DNA from: Pseudoflavonifractor sp. MSJ-37
GTDB taxonomy: Bacteria > Bacillota > Clostridia > Oscillospirales > Oscillospiraceae
Direction: 5' to 3'
Assembly (NCBI RefSeq): GCF_018917965.1
Contig: NZ_JAHLPP010000002.1
Coordinates: 124,001-188,000, forward strand
Length of the DNA: 64,000 nucleotides
The position numbers were made by a program, and so were the translations under genes. Of the stretch, positions 26,612-33,392 are shown in pieces. Position 1 is the stretch's first letter. The number at the start of each line of letters is the position of its first letter. The notes beneath the pieces are model-generated. The model did no database searches and was not told where the DNA came from. It saw only the letters and a program-made list of their open reading frames with translations.

Positions 26612-28516
26612 ATGAAGCATATCATCATCGGCACCGCGGGCCATGTGGACCACGGAAAGACCTGCCTCACCCGCGCCCTCACCGGCGTGGACACCGACCG
26701 GCTCAAGGAAGAGCAGAAGCGGGGCATCACCATCGAGATCGGCTTCGCCCAGCTGACCCTCCCCAACGGACAGACCGCCAGCATCATCGACGTGCCCGGC
26801 CATGAGAAGTTCATCCGCAATATGCTGGTGGGCGCCGCCGGCATGGACGTGGTCCTCATGGTCATCGCCGCCGACGAGGGCTTCATGCCCCAGACCCGGG
26901 AGCATCTGGGCATCCTCTCCCTGCTTGGGGTGCAGAACGGCATCCTGGTCATCACCAAGGCCGACATGGTGGACGAGGAGTGGCTGGAGGCCATCGAGGA
27001 GGAGGCCCGGGAGGACGTGAAGGGCACCTTCCTCCAGGACGCCCCGATCGTGGCCGTGTCCTCCTACACCGGCCAGGGCATCGAGGAGCTCAAGCAGCTC
27101 ATCGTCAAGCTGGTGGAGGGCGCGGAACAGCGGAACCAGGACCGGCCCTTCCGCCTGCCCGTGGACCGGGTGTTCTCGGTGGACGGCTTCGGCACCGTGG
27201 TCACCGGCACCCTGATCGAGGGCTCCATGGAGCTGGGGGAGGAGGTCTGCCTCTATCCCAACGGGAAGAAGGCCCGGATCCGGGGCCTCCAGAACCACGA
27301 CACCCCCGAGGAGCGCGCCAGCGCCGGCATGCGGGTGGCCGTGAACCTGTCCGGCATCGACAAGGCCGACGTGAAGCGGGGCGACACCGTGGCCAAGCCC
27401 GGCTCTATGCTCCTCTCCCGGCAGATGGACGTCCAGCTCACCATGCTCCGGGACGCCCCCTATCCCGTCAAGAACGACTCCCAGCTCCACTTCCACCACG
27501 GCAGCCGGGAGCTGGTGTGCAAGTGCGTCCTGCTGGGGAAGGACAAGCTGGAGGCCGGGGAGACCGGCTTCGCCCAGCTCCGGTTCCAGGAGGACGTGGC
27601 CGTGAAGAACGGCGACCACTACGTGGTCCGGTTCTTCTCCCCCATGGTGACGGTGGGCGGCGGCATGATCCTCAACGCCGAGCCCGGCCGCCACAAGCGC
27701 AGCGATCCCAAGGTGCTGGAGGGTCTGGCCGCCCGGGCCTCCGGCTCCTCCGAGAAGCAGGTGACAGAGGCCCTGAAGCAGGCGGGGTCCGCCATGCCCA
27801 AGCACCGGGATCTGGCCAAGGCCGCCGGGCTCACCGAGAGCGAGCTGGACGAGTGTCTGGAGCGCCTGATGGCCGACGGCGAGGTGGTGGAGCTGGGCGG
27901 CCGCTACGTCTCCCACGACACCATCGAGGCCCTGTGGGAGAAGGCCGTGAAGCTCCTGGGGGCCTATCATGAGGCCCAGCCCCTCCAGCCCGGCATGAAC
28001 CGGGGCGAGTTCCGGGGCAAGCTCCTGCCCACCGCCTCCCCGGCGGCGATCGACGCTCTGGTGGACTACTACGCCCAGCACCGGGGCCTGCGGATCGAGG
28101 GCCCCACGATCGCCCTGCCCGACTTCCAGGTGGTGTGGAACTCCTTCTACACCGGCCTCAAGGACCGGCTCTTGGACCAGTGGGGCAAGGCCGGTCTGGC
28201 CCCGGAGAACGCCGACGACATCCTGGCCGCCTTCGGCAAGAAGGAGGAGGGCGCCCGTCAGGTGGTCCAGCGGCTCCTCTACGACGGCGATCTGGTGGCC
28301 CTGAACGGACAGATCCTCCTGCGGAAGGACTTCTACCAGAAGGCGCTGGACGCCCTGTACGGCCTCTTCGCCCAGAAGCCGGAGGTGATCCTGGCCGAGC
28401 TCCGGGACGCTCTGGGCATCTCCCGGAAATACGCTCTGGCCCTGCTGGAGCACTGGGACAGCGAGGGAATCACCCGCAAGACCGGCGACGTCCGCACCCT
28501 GCTGAAAAAAGTCTGA
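26612..28516 (+). CDS. selB: selenocysteine-specific elongation factor SelB
   Basis: A 634-residue EF-Tu-like GTPase that carries Sec-tRNA-Sec to UGA codons bearing a SECIS hairpin. The G1 motif is GHVDHGKT at residues 10-17, G3 DVPGHEKF, and G4 ITKADMVD. Beta-barrel domains follow, and the C-terminal third consists of winged-helix repeats (DLAKAAGLTESELDECL, LRDALGISRKYALALLEH) that bind the mRNA hairpin. AAGAAGGAG precedes the ATG. I saw no selenoprotein gene with an in-frame UGA in this window, so its clients lie elsewhere. Confidence 0.97.
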   Translation: MKHIIIGTAGHVDHGKTCLTRALTGVDTDRLKEEQKRGITIEIGFAQLTLPNGQTASIIDVPGHEKFIRNMLVGAAGMDVVLMVIAADEGFMPQTREHLGILSLLGVQNGILVITKADMVDEEWLEAIEEEAREDVKGTFLQDAPIVAVSSYTGQGIEELKQLIVKLVEGAEQRNQDRPFRLPVDRVFSVDGFGTVVTGTLIEGSMELGEEVCLYPNGKKARIRGLQNHDTPEERASAGMRVAVNLSGIDKADVKRGDTVAKPGSMLLSRQMDVQLTMLRDAPYPVKNDSQLHFHHGSRELVCKCVLLGKDKLEAGETGFAQLRFQEDVAVKNGDHYVVRFFSPMVTVGGGMILNAEPGRHKRSDPKVLEGLAARASGSSEKQVTEALKQAGSAMPKHRDLAKAAGLTESELDECLERLMADGEVVELGGRYVSHDTIEALWEKAVKLLGAYHEAQPLQPGMNRGEFRGKLLPTASPAAIDALVDYYAQHRGLRIEGPTIALPDFQVVWNSFYTGLKDRLLDQWGKAGLAPENADDILAAFGKKEEGARQVVQRLLYDGDLVALNGQILLRKDFYQKALDALYGLFAQKPEVILAELRDALGISRKYALALLEHWDSEGITRKTGDVRTLLKKV

Positions 28517-28543
28517 CCGATGCGTCATTTCGGCTCCGGCCGA

Positions 28544-28572
28544 TTGACAAAATCATCGGATCATGCTATGCT
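28544..28572 (+). promoter_or_regulatory. tRNA-Sec promoter
   Basis: TTGACA (28544-28549), 17-nt spacer, extended -10 TGCTATGCT with hexamer at 28567-28572. It is the best consensus promoter in the region. The inverted repeat ATATCAC (28584-28590)/GTGATAT (28612-28618) in the 5' leader ends exactly at the tRNA 5' end. Confidence 0.85.
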
Positions 28573-28618
28573 CATAGCCGTGAATATCACATTTGCCGAT
28601 AAAGCACGGCTGTGATAT

Positions 28619-28714
28619 GGGGATAGAAGGGTATCTGGTGAGCCCCGCGGTCTTCAAAACCGTAGAGGGCGGCGATCCCGCCTTGGTGAGTTCGATTCTT
28701 ACCTGTCCCCGCCA
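28619..28714 (+). tRNA. selC: tRNA-Sec (anticodon UCA)
   Basis: 96-nt tRNA with encoded GCCA end. The 8-bp acceptor stem pairs GGGGATAG with CTGTCCCC, as bacterial tRNA-Sec requires. The anticodon arm CGGTCTTCAAAACCG carries TCA. It has a long variable arm (about 28662-28687) and TTCGATTC in the T loop. It lies downstream of selA-selB with its own promoter and terminator. Confidence 0.96.
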
Positions 28715-28719
28715 GAACG

Positions 28720-28763
28720 AACGCCCCGGACTTCTGTGGATACAGAGGTCCGGGGCGTTTTTC
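28720..28763 (+). terminator. tRNA-Sec terminator
   Basis: AACGCCCCGGAC/GTCCGGGGCGTT hairpin (about 28720-28758) with a TTTTT tail directly after the tRNA. Confidence 0.92.
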
Positions 28764-28808
28764 ATGGATGAGAGGGGACCGCGGGGCCGATCTCCCCGCA
28801 GGGTCCTC

Positions 28809-29125
28809 TCATCTGTGTTCGGTCCGCTTTTGATACATCTTCATCGATTCCGCGACACAGGAGCTTTCGGTGGTGGTCCTGATGTCGAACCCGTAGGCCC
28901 GCATGACGGCTCTATCGTTCTGCTGGTGGGCCGCCAGACTGCGATCCGGGTGGAGTTTTCGAGCGTCTAAAATAGCTTGTGCGGTCTGCTCGATCTCTTT
29001 CTTTTGTACTTCGGCAGGCATCGGCCGCAGGAAGTTATTGTAAACAATTTTTGTGGAATAGTCATGATCACTTTTTGATCTGCCACATACGACCCGCACC
29101 CATGCCATATGCAAGTTCTGCGCCT
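28809..29125 (-). pseudogene. remnant: C-terminal fragment of a MmeI-like/class I DNA methyltransferase
   Basis: A frame of about 105 residues matches only the C-terminal tail that I recognise from large MmeI-like DNA methyltransferases: HMAWVRVVCGRSKSDHDYS, STKIVYNNFLRP, IEQTAQAILDARKLHPDRSLA and NDRAVMRAYGF. The catalytic and most target-recognition parts are absent. A further internal deletion seems to have removed the segment normally between DRSLA and the AHQxND motif. There is no ribosome-binding site or full-length start. Its place immediately after tRNA-Sec suggests debris of a former mobile or restriction island. Family recognition is from memory of the motif, not a search. Confidence 0.6.
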
Positions 29126-29226
29126 GTATCAAAAATCTGTTGGAAAAAGCGGGCAAACGCCCGCTTTCAGTCTTGTATTTTGTGAAAAATAGAGGTAGAA
29201 TAATTTTAGAAACATAAATAGCGGCA

Positions 29227-29256
29227 GCTTACAGGGTGTTTGCACACCCTGTAAGC
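29227..29256. repeat. perfect 13-bp inverted repeat
   Basis: GCTTACAGGGTGT and ACACCCTGTAAGC separated by TTGC. It has no T-tract on either strand, so it is more likely an element end, operator or leader hairpin than a terminator. Confidence 0.6.
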
Positions 29257-29276
29257 CGATGTCGAGCAATTGCGCC

Positions 29277-29429
29277 ACTCAACACCACGGTTTATTCCGC
29301 ACCGCATCTCCATTATAACGGCAGACTGCGCGTTTTTTAAGAGCAGACCGTCGAAATGAGGGCATTGTGTTTCACTTTGATCGATGGCAGTCAGGCGGTG
29401 TTGAGTTATACGCTCAGCACCGCCTTTTT
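29277..29429 (+). promoter_or_regulatory. attenuator-like leader of the 29567 gene
   Basis: A terminator hairpin (GGCGGTGTTGAG/CTCAGCACCGCC, 29394-29423, plus TTTTT) stands 138 nt before the gene. Its 5' arm (29397-29406, GGTGTTGAGT) is also complementary to ACTCAACACC at 29277-29286. The two pairings are mutually exclusive, the arrangement of an attenuator or riboswitch. It does not match any riboswitch class I know. The rest of 29126-29566 shows no gene. Confidence 0.45.
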
Positions 29430-29566
29430 ATGTTTCTGGCGGGTCGTTCGTCGGAAATATATGGGCTGACTTTCGCGTTTTGTGTGTTGTGCCGCGAAAG
29501 AACGCCCAAAGGAAAGGGAGAGGGAGAAGAGACACAACAGAAAACTTACGAAATGGAGTACGAAAC

Positions 29567-30637
29567 ATGAAAAGAATCATTAGTCTTTCCCTTGCGCTGC
29601 TTCTCTGCGTGGCCTTGTCCGTGCCGGCCTTTGCCAGTGAACGCGCGGTTCCGTCCGTAGCCGAGGGCTTGGCTCCCGTGCAGATCACGCTGAATCAGGG
29701 CGGCGGTTCTTACGATTTTTCCTATGGCGCTAAAGATGCCTTTTTTGTGGAGTCACCGATGCGTGTCGGTATGGATGAAAGCGGTGCCGATGCTTTGGAT
29801 GGCTATCATGCCGTGAGTGGCAACAGCACATTCACCCTTCGTCACAACGGGAAGGCGGGTGATGGCTCCTTTATCGAAGTTAGCCTTGATAATTATGTAG
29901 ATGAGGACGGCACAAGGAATCTTTATTATTATGATGGCGGAGCTTATTTGGTCAACGCGGGCTACTTTATTGACCACGCATTGGATCCTGACGTGCCGGA
30001 GTTTGGCGGACTTGTAAACCTGACTGCCGGGCAGTCGGTTACATTCAGCGTTCCCTTCGATTCGGATTTGAATGATGGTGATGAGCTGGTTATGTTGCAT
30101 GTCTCTATCGTATATCCGGAATTGGATTATTCTTATTGGACGAACTGCTGGCTCAAGCTGGATGAGAAGAACGCCGCTATAAAGCCGCAGCCCACTGCGC
30201 CTACCACCCCCACCGCCTATGCTTCTACCCAAAATGTTCTGGTGAACGGCAAGAGTGTGGAGTTCCAGTGCTATGCGCTGAAGGACAAGAACGGCAACGA
30301 CACCAACTACATCAAGCTGCGTGATGTGGCAAATGTTCTCAACGGTACTTCCGTGCAGTTCCAAGTAGGCTGGGACGGCGCGGTGAACATCGAAACCGGC
30401 AAGAGCTACACCTCCACCGGCTCTGAGATGTCCACGCCCTTCTCCGGCGACCGGGCTTATGAGACTGCCACCGCAGAGACCCGCATCAACGGCACGGCGG
30501 CTGACCTCTCCGCCATTGTCCTGACGGATGACTCCGGAAATGGCTACACCTACTACAAGCTCCGCGACCTGGGATCTGCCCTGGGCTTCAAGGTCGATTG
30601 GGCTGCCGAGAAAGGTATTTTCATTGAAACGGCCTGA
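29567..30637 (+). CDS. secreted protein with tandem copper-amine-oxidase-like stalk domains
   Basis: A 356-residue exported protein. The signal peptide (residues 1-23, ending VPAFAS) follows the start at 29567; the ribosome-binding site is weak (GGAG). Residues about 25-205 form a domain I do not recognise. From about residue 215 two stalk-type repeats appear: NVLVNGKSVEFQCYALKDKN with NYIKLRDVANVL, then INGTAADLSAIVLTDDSGNG with YYKLRDLGSALGFKVDW. Codon use is clearly less GC-rich than in the surrounding core genes, consistent with the accessory patch after tRNA-Sec. Probably cell-wall associated; function unknown. Confidence 0.75.
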   Translation: MKRIISLSLALLLCVALSVPAFASERAVPSVAEGLAPVQITLNQGGGSYDFSYGAKDAFFVESPMRVGMDESGADALDGYHAVSGNSTFTLRHNGKAGDGSFIEVSLDNYVDEDGTRNLYYYDGGAYLVNAGYFIDHALDPDVPEFGGLVNLTAGQSVTFSVPFDSDLNDGDELVMLHVSIVYPELDYSYWTNCWLKLDEKNAAIKPQPTAPTTPTAYASTQNVLVNGKSVEFQCYALKDKNGNDTNYIKLRDVANVLNGTSVQFQVGWDGAVNIETGKSYTSTGSEMSTPFSGDRAYETATAETRINGTAADLSAIVLTDDSGNGYTYYKLRDLGSALGFKVDWAAEKGIFIETA

Positions 30638-30659
30638 ATAAAACTACATAGCGGAAACG

Positions 30660-30701
30660 AAAAAGGACCCACCTCTATTTTTCGAGGTGGGTCCTTTTTC
30701 G
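30660..30701. terminator. bidirectional terminator
   Basis: 16-bp hairpin (30660-30675 with 30684-30699) with A-run and T-run on both sides, between convergent genes. A further GC-rich hairpin (GATGCC/GGCATC type) lies at about 30726-30757. Confidence 0.92.
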
Positions 30702-30778
30702 CAAATACGATCTCGCTTAACTGAAGGATGCCCCCGGCCGAATGGCCGGAGGCATCTCACATCCGCTCGACTTGGGCC

Positions 30779-31501
30779 TCACTGCTCCACGATCTCCCCC
30801 TGAGTGGAGATCGTGACCACCTGCCAGGGGACGAGCTTGCCGCTGGCCCGGAGGGCGTTCTTCACCGCCATCTCGATGCCCCCACAGCAGGGCACCTCCA
30901 TCCGCGCCACGGTGACGCTCCGGATGTCGTTCCGGGCCAGGATCTCGGTGAGCTTCTCCGCGTAGTCCACGCTGTCCAGCTTGGGACAGCCGATCAGGCA
31001 GATCTTGCCCCGCAGCAAGTCCTGATGGAAGCTCGCGTAGGCGTAGGCGGTGCAGTCCGCCGCCACCAGCAGTCCGGCCCCGTCGAAATAGGGGGCCTGA
31101 GTGGGCGCCAGTTTGATCTGGACGGGCCACTGCATGAGCTGGCTCTCGCTCCGGGCCGCCGGGGCCGCGGGCGCGGTATTCTCCCGCCGGAGGGTCCGGG
31201 CGGCGCTCCCGGGACAGCCGGCGAACTTGGGCGCGGCGCTCCCCTGAGGTCTGAGCTTCGCGATGAGGGCCTTGTTGGCCTCCACGGCGGCGGCATCATA
31301 GGCGGCGGCCTCCCGCTCCACGAAATGGATCGCGTCGGCGGGACAGGCGGGCAGGCAGTCGCCCAGACCGTCGCAGTAGTCGTCCCGCAGGAGCCTGGCC
31401 TTGCCGTCCACCATGCCGATGGCCCCCTCGTGGCAGGCCCGGGCGCAGGCCCCGCAGCCGTTGCATTTCTCCTCGTCGATGTGGATGATCTTACGGATCA
31501 T
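30779..31501 (-). CDS. 4Fe-4S ferredoxin-type protein, Crp/Fnr-associated
   Basis: A 240-residue protein with two N-terminal [4Fe-4S] motifs: CNGCGACARAC (residues about 13-23) and CDGLGDCLPAC. A C-terminal half of about 150 residues has additional cysteines (ADCTAYAYASF, LIGCPKLD and the CCGG in MEVPCCGGIEMA). This architecture is common beside Crp/Fnr regulators in Clostridia, often linked to nitrosative or redox stress genes; the precise reaction is unknown. The start MIRKIIHIDEEKCNG at 31499-31501 has AAGGAGGACGAC upstream. It is divergent from the Crp/Fnr gene, with a shared operator. Confidence 0.85.
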   Translation of the reverse strand: MIRKIIHIDEEKCNGCGACARACHEGAIGMVDGKARLLRDDYCDGLGDCLPACPADAIHFVEREAAAYDAAAVEANKALIAKLRPQGSAAPKFAGCPGSAARTLRRENTAPAAPAARSESQLMQWPVQIKLAPTQAPYFDGAGLLVAADCTAYAYASFHQDLLRGKICLIGCPKLDSVDYAEKLTEILARNDIRSVTVARMEVPCCGGIEMAVKNALRASGKLVPWQVVTISTQGEIVEQ

Positions 31502-31546
31502 GGTGTCGTCCTCCTTGTATCTCCAGACGGCCGGAGCCGTTTCCTC

Positions 31547-31604
31547 TTGACTTTCCGGGGATATCATACTATGTTGGGGAGAGAACGTCAGTTGGAAAAC
31601 CAAC
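31547..31604. promoter_or_regulatory. overlapping divergent promoters with Crp/Fnr-type operator
   Basis: Plus strand: TTGACT (31547-31552)-N17-TATGTT (31570-31575) for the regulator. Minus strand: CTGACG (31586-31591)-N17-TATGAT (31563-31568) for the ferredoxin. The palindrome GTTGGAAAACCAAC (31591-31604) has 5-4-5 Fnr-like spacing. It is centred about 41.5 bp upstream of the expected minus-strand transcription start and downstream of the plus-strand start. Confidence 0.65.
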
Positions 31605-31620
31605 GGAAGGGGAGACGATC

Positions 31621-32292
31621 ATGGAAAAAACGCTGGAGCCGGTGCTCCTGTCCTGCCCCCTGTTCCGGGGGATCCGGGCGGAGGAGCTGGGGACCATGCT
31701 GGACTGCCTCGGGGCGGTGTCCGTCCGGTATCGGAAGGGCCAGACCATCTGGCAGGAGGGCCGGGCCGTCCATCAGGTGGGCGTGATCTGCTCCGGCCGG
31801 GTGCTGATCCTGCGGGAGGACTTCTGGGGGGACCGGAGCATCCAGGGCCAGGCCGGACCGGGGGACCTGTTCGGGGAGGCCTATGCCTGCGGGGACGAGC
31901 CTCTGGGGGTGACGGTCCAGGCGGCGGAGGACAGCCAGATCCTCTTTCTGGACACGGAGCGGGTGCTGGGGACCTGCTCCTCCGCCTGCCCCTTCCACCT
32001 GCGGCTGGTGCGGGATCTGGTGGACGTGCTGGCCGCCAAGGACCGGATGCTCAGCCGGAAGATCGACCACCTGTCCCAGCGTGGCATCCGGCGGAAGGTC
32101 CTCTCCTACCTGTCCTGGCAGGCCCGGCAGGTCGGGGACAGCCGCTTCACCATCCCCTTCGACCGGCAGGGGATGGCGGACTACCTGTCCGTGGACCGGA
32201 GCGCCCTCTCGCAGGAGCTGAGCCGCATGAAGCGGGAGGGCCTGCTGGACTTTTATAAAAACCAGTTCCAGCTCAAGGGGAACGGGGCTTGA
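31621..32292 (+). CDS. Crp/Fnr-family transcriptional regulator
   Basis: A 223-residue regulator with an N-terminal cyclic-nucleotide-binding-like beta-roll (LFRGIRAEEL, GDLFGEAYACG), a dimerisation helix and a C-terminal winged helix (FDRQGMADYLSVDRSALSQE as the HTH). N-terminal cysteine spacing does not give a clear Fnr [4Fe-4S] set (Cys near residues 11 and 24 only, with others in TCSSACPF), so the effector could be a cluster, haem or none. AAGGGGAG precedes the ATG. It is divergent from the ferredoxin gene, and the palindrome between them is the likely binding site for activation and autorepression. Confidence 0.9.
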   Translation: MEKTLEPVLLSCPLFRGIRAEELGTMLDCLGAVSVRYRKGQTIWQEGRAVHQVGVICSGRVLILREDFWGDRSIQGQAGPGDLFGEAYACGDEPLGVTVQAAEDSQILFLDTERVLGTCSSACPFHLRLVRDLVDVLAAKDRMLSRKIDHLSQRGIRRKVLSYLSWQARQVGDSRFTIPFDRQGMADYLSVDRSALSQELSRMKREGLLDFYKNQFQLKGNGA

Positions 32293-32304
32293 AGCTTCCA
32301 CAAA

Positions 32305-32616
32305 AAGTCCCGCCCCTGTGGAAAACTCCACAGGGGCGGGACTCAGCGTGTCGAACGGGTCCGACACGCTTCTCAGAAATGGCAGGGCCATTTCTTCGAG
32401 GGGATGCAGGCCGCCGCGCGCACTCGCTGTGCTCACACACTTGCGGCCTGAGAAGTGTTTTTTCCGAGGCGCATGTCCTCGGAAAAAACGTCTCTTATCT
32501 GGTTCCATCGCCCGCGGGCGACGGAACTCTGCGAGGCTTTTGCATCTCCCGGCGAAAAAATGACCGGATGACAGACTAAGTCCCGCCCCTGTGGAAAACT
32601 CCACAGGGGCGGGACT
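32305..32616. repeat. structured intergenic repeat, copy A, between duplicated terminator hairpins
   Basis: Two identical 39-nt copies of a terminator hairpin (32305-32343 and 32578-32616, core CCCGCCCCTGTGG/CCACAGGGGCGGG) flank a 234-nt insert (32344-32577). The insert holds at least five stem-loops: GTGTCG/CGACAC, AGAAATGG/CCATTTCT, CAGGCCGC/GCGGCCTG, TTTTTTCCGAGG/CCTCGGAAAAAA and TTCC..CGCC/GGCG..GGAA. The insert is about 75-80 % identical by eye to copy B at 34780-35040, whose flanking hairpins are a different sequence. The T-tract (minus strand, for hsp20) remains only beside the 32305 copy. No protein-like frame is convincing. Confidence 0.85.
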
Positions 32617-32649
32617 GGCTCATGCTACCGCTTCGTTCGGACGTTCCGG

Positions 32650-33090
32650 TCACTCGATGGCGATCTTGTTCTCCTTCTTGGCCGCTTCGCCGTCGGACTT
32701 GGGGATGCTGACGGTCAGGACACCGTCCTCATACTTGGCCTTCACGTCCTCCTCCTTCACGCTGCCCACGTGGAAGGTGCGGGAGCAGGCGCCGGTGTAG
32801 CACTCCTGATGCAGGTAGCGGCCCTCGCCGGACTGGTCCAGACGGTGCAGGCCCTTGGCGGCGCTGACGGTCAGGTAGCCGTCCTGCAGCTCCAGGTCGA
32901 TCTGGTCCTTCTTACAGCCGGGCAGGTCGATGCACAGCTCATAACGATCGGAGAACTCCTTCACGTCCGCCCGCATCAGGCCCTTGGCATGCTTGCCATA
33001 CAGGGGGTTCAGTCCACCGAAAAAGTTGCGCTCGAAGGAATCGTCGAGCAGATCACCGAACACGTTACGATCAAAGATACTGGGCACCAT
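32650..33090 (-). CDS. Hsp20/alpha-crystallin small heat-shock protein
   Basis: A 146-residue small heat-shock chaperone. An N-terminal arm with NVFGDLLDDSFERNFFGG precedes the alpha-crystallin domain from YELCIDLPGCKKDQIDLELQ to KYEDGVLTVSIPK, and a short Lys/Glu tail ends in IAIE, the I-x-I-type motif used for oligomer contacts. The ATG is preceded by GGAGGAATGA-like purines. A CIRCE operator overlaps its promoter, so HrcA-controlled heat induction is expected. Confidence 0.95.
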   Translation of the reverse strand: MVPSIFDRNVFGDLLDDSFERNFFGGLNPLYGKHAKGLMRADVKEFSDRYELCIDLPGCKKDQIDLELQDGYLTVSAAKGLHRLDQSGEGRYLHQECYTGACSRTFHVGSVKEEDVKAKYEDGVLTVSIPKSDGEAAKKENKIAIE

Positions 33091-33171
33091 AAGTCATTCC
33101 TCCATTCAGTATCTGGTAAAAACAGTCTCACCGGGGGGACCTCTTTTCGGCCCCCTCCTCGGTACGCCCAT

Positions 33172-33214
33172 AGGATAGTCCTCCCGATCAGCACTGTCAA
33201 TAGGAGAGTGCTAA
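33172..33214 (-). promoter_or_regulatory. hsp20 promoter overlapped by CIRCE operator
   Basis: CIRCE: TTAGCACTC-N9-CAGTGCTGA on the minus strand (33188-33214), 16 of 18 positions of the consensus TTAGCACTC-N9-GAGTGCTAA. Its spacer contains the -35 TTGACA (33195-33200), followed by 17 nt and TATCCT (33172-33177). The rest of 33215-33304 shows nothing. Confidence 0.88.
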
Positions 33215-33304
33215 TGTTCACAGAACATCTAAACTTCGTTCACGGAACATGCGATCTTCGCGACCGCGAGGCCTATCCTGGCCCAAAGCAGGGCTGTCCC
33301 CGCT

Positions 33305-33356
33305 CAAAATAGTCCGCCCCGGACACAGAGGAGAGAACTCTGCGTCCGGGGCGGAC
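33305..33356 (-). terminator. terminator downstream of the dctM remnant
   Basis: GTCCGCCCCGGAC/GTCCGGGGCGGAC hairpin (33312-33356) followed on the minus strand by TATTTTG. Confidence 0.8.
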
Positions 33357-33392
33357 GTGTCTGGTCCTGTCAGGCCAGCATATGGGAAGGTA

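Noticed and set aside
28576-28618. H-type pseudoknot in the tRNA-Sec leader
   Set aside because: The repeats have A-B-A'-B' order, but with loops of 1, 14 and 0 nt two 7-bp stems could not form together; alternative hairpins are more realistic.
31588-32604. Minus-strand frame through repeat copy A and the Crp/Fnr gene
   Set aside because: It spans a real gene in antisense and the duplicated hairpins; no start signals. The apparent similarity to the minus frame of copy B comes from the shared repeat.
33220-33252. Possible third LexA site (GTTCACAGAACATC... GTTCACGGAAC) upstream of hsp20
   Set aside because: The half-sites are in the wrong order and spacing for CGAAC-N4-GTTCG, and CIRCE explains the promoter.
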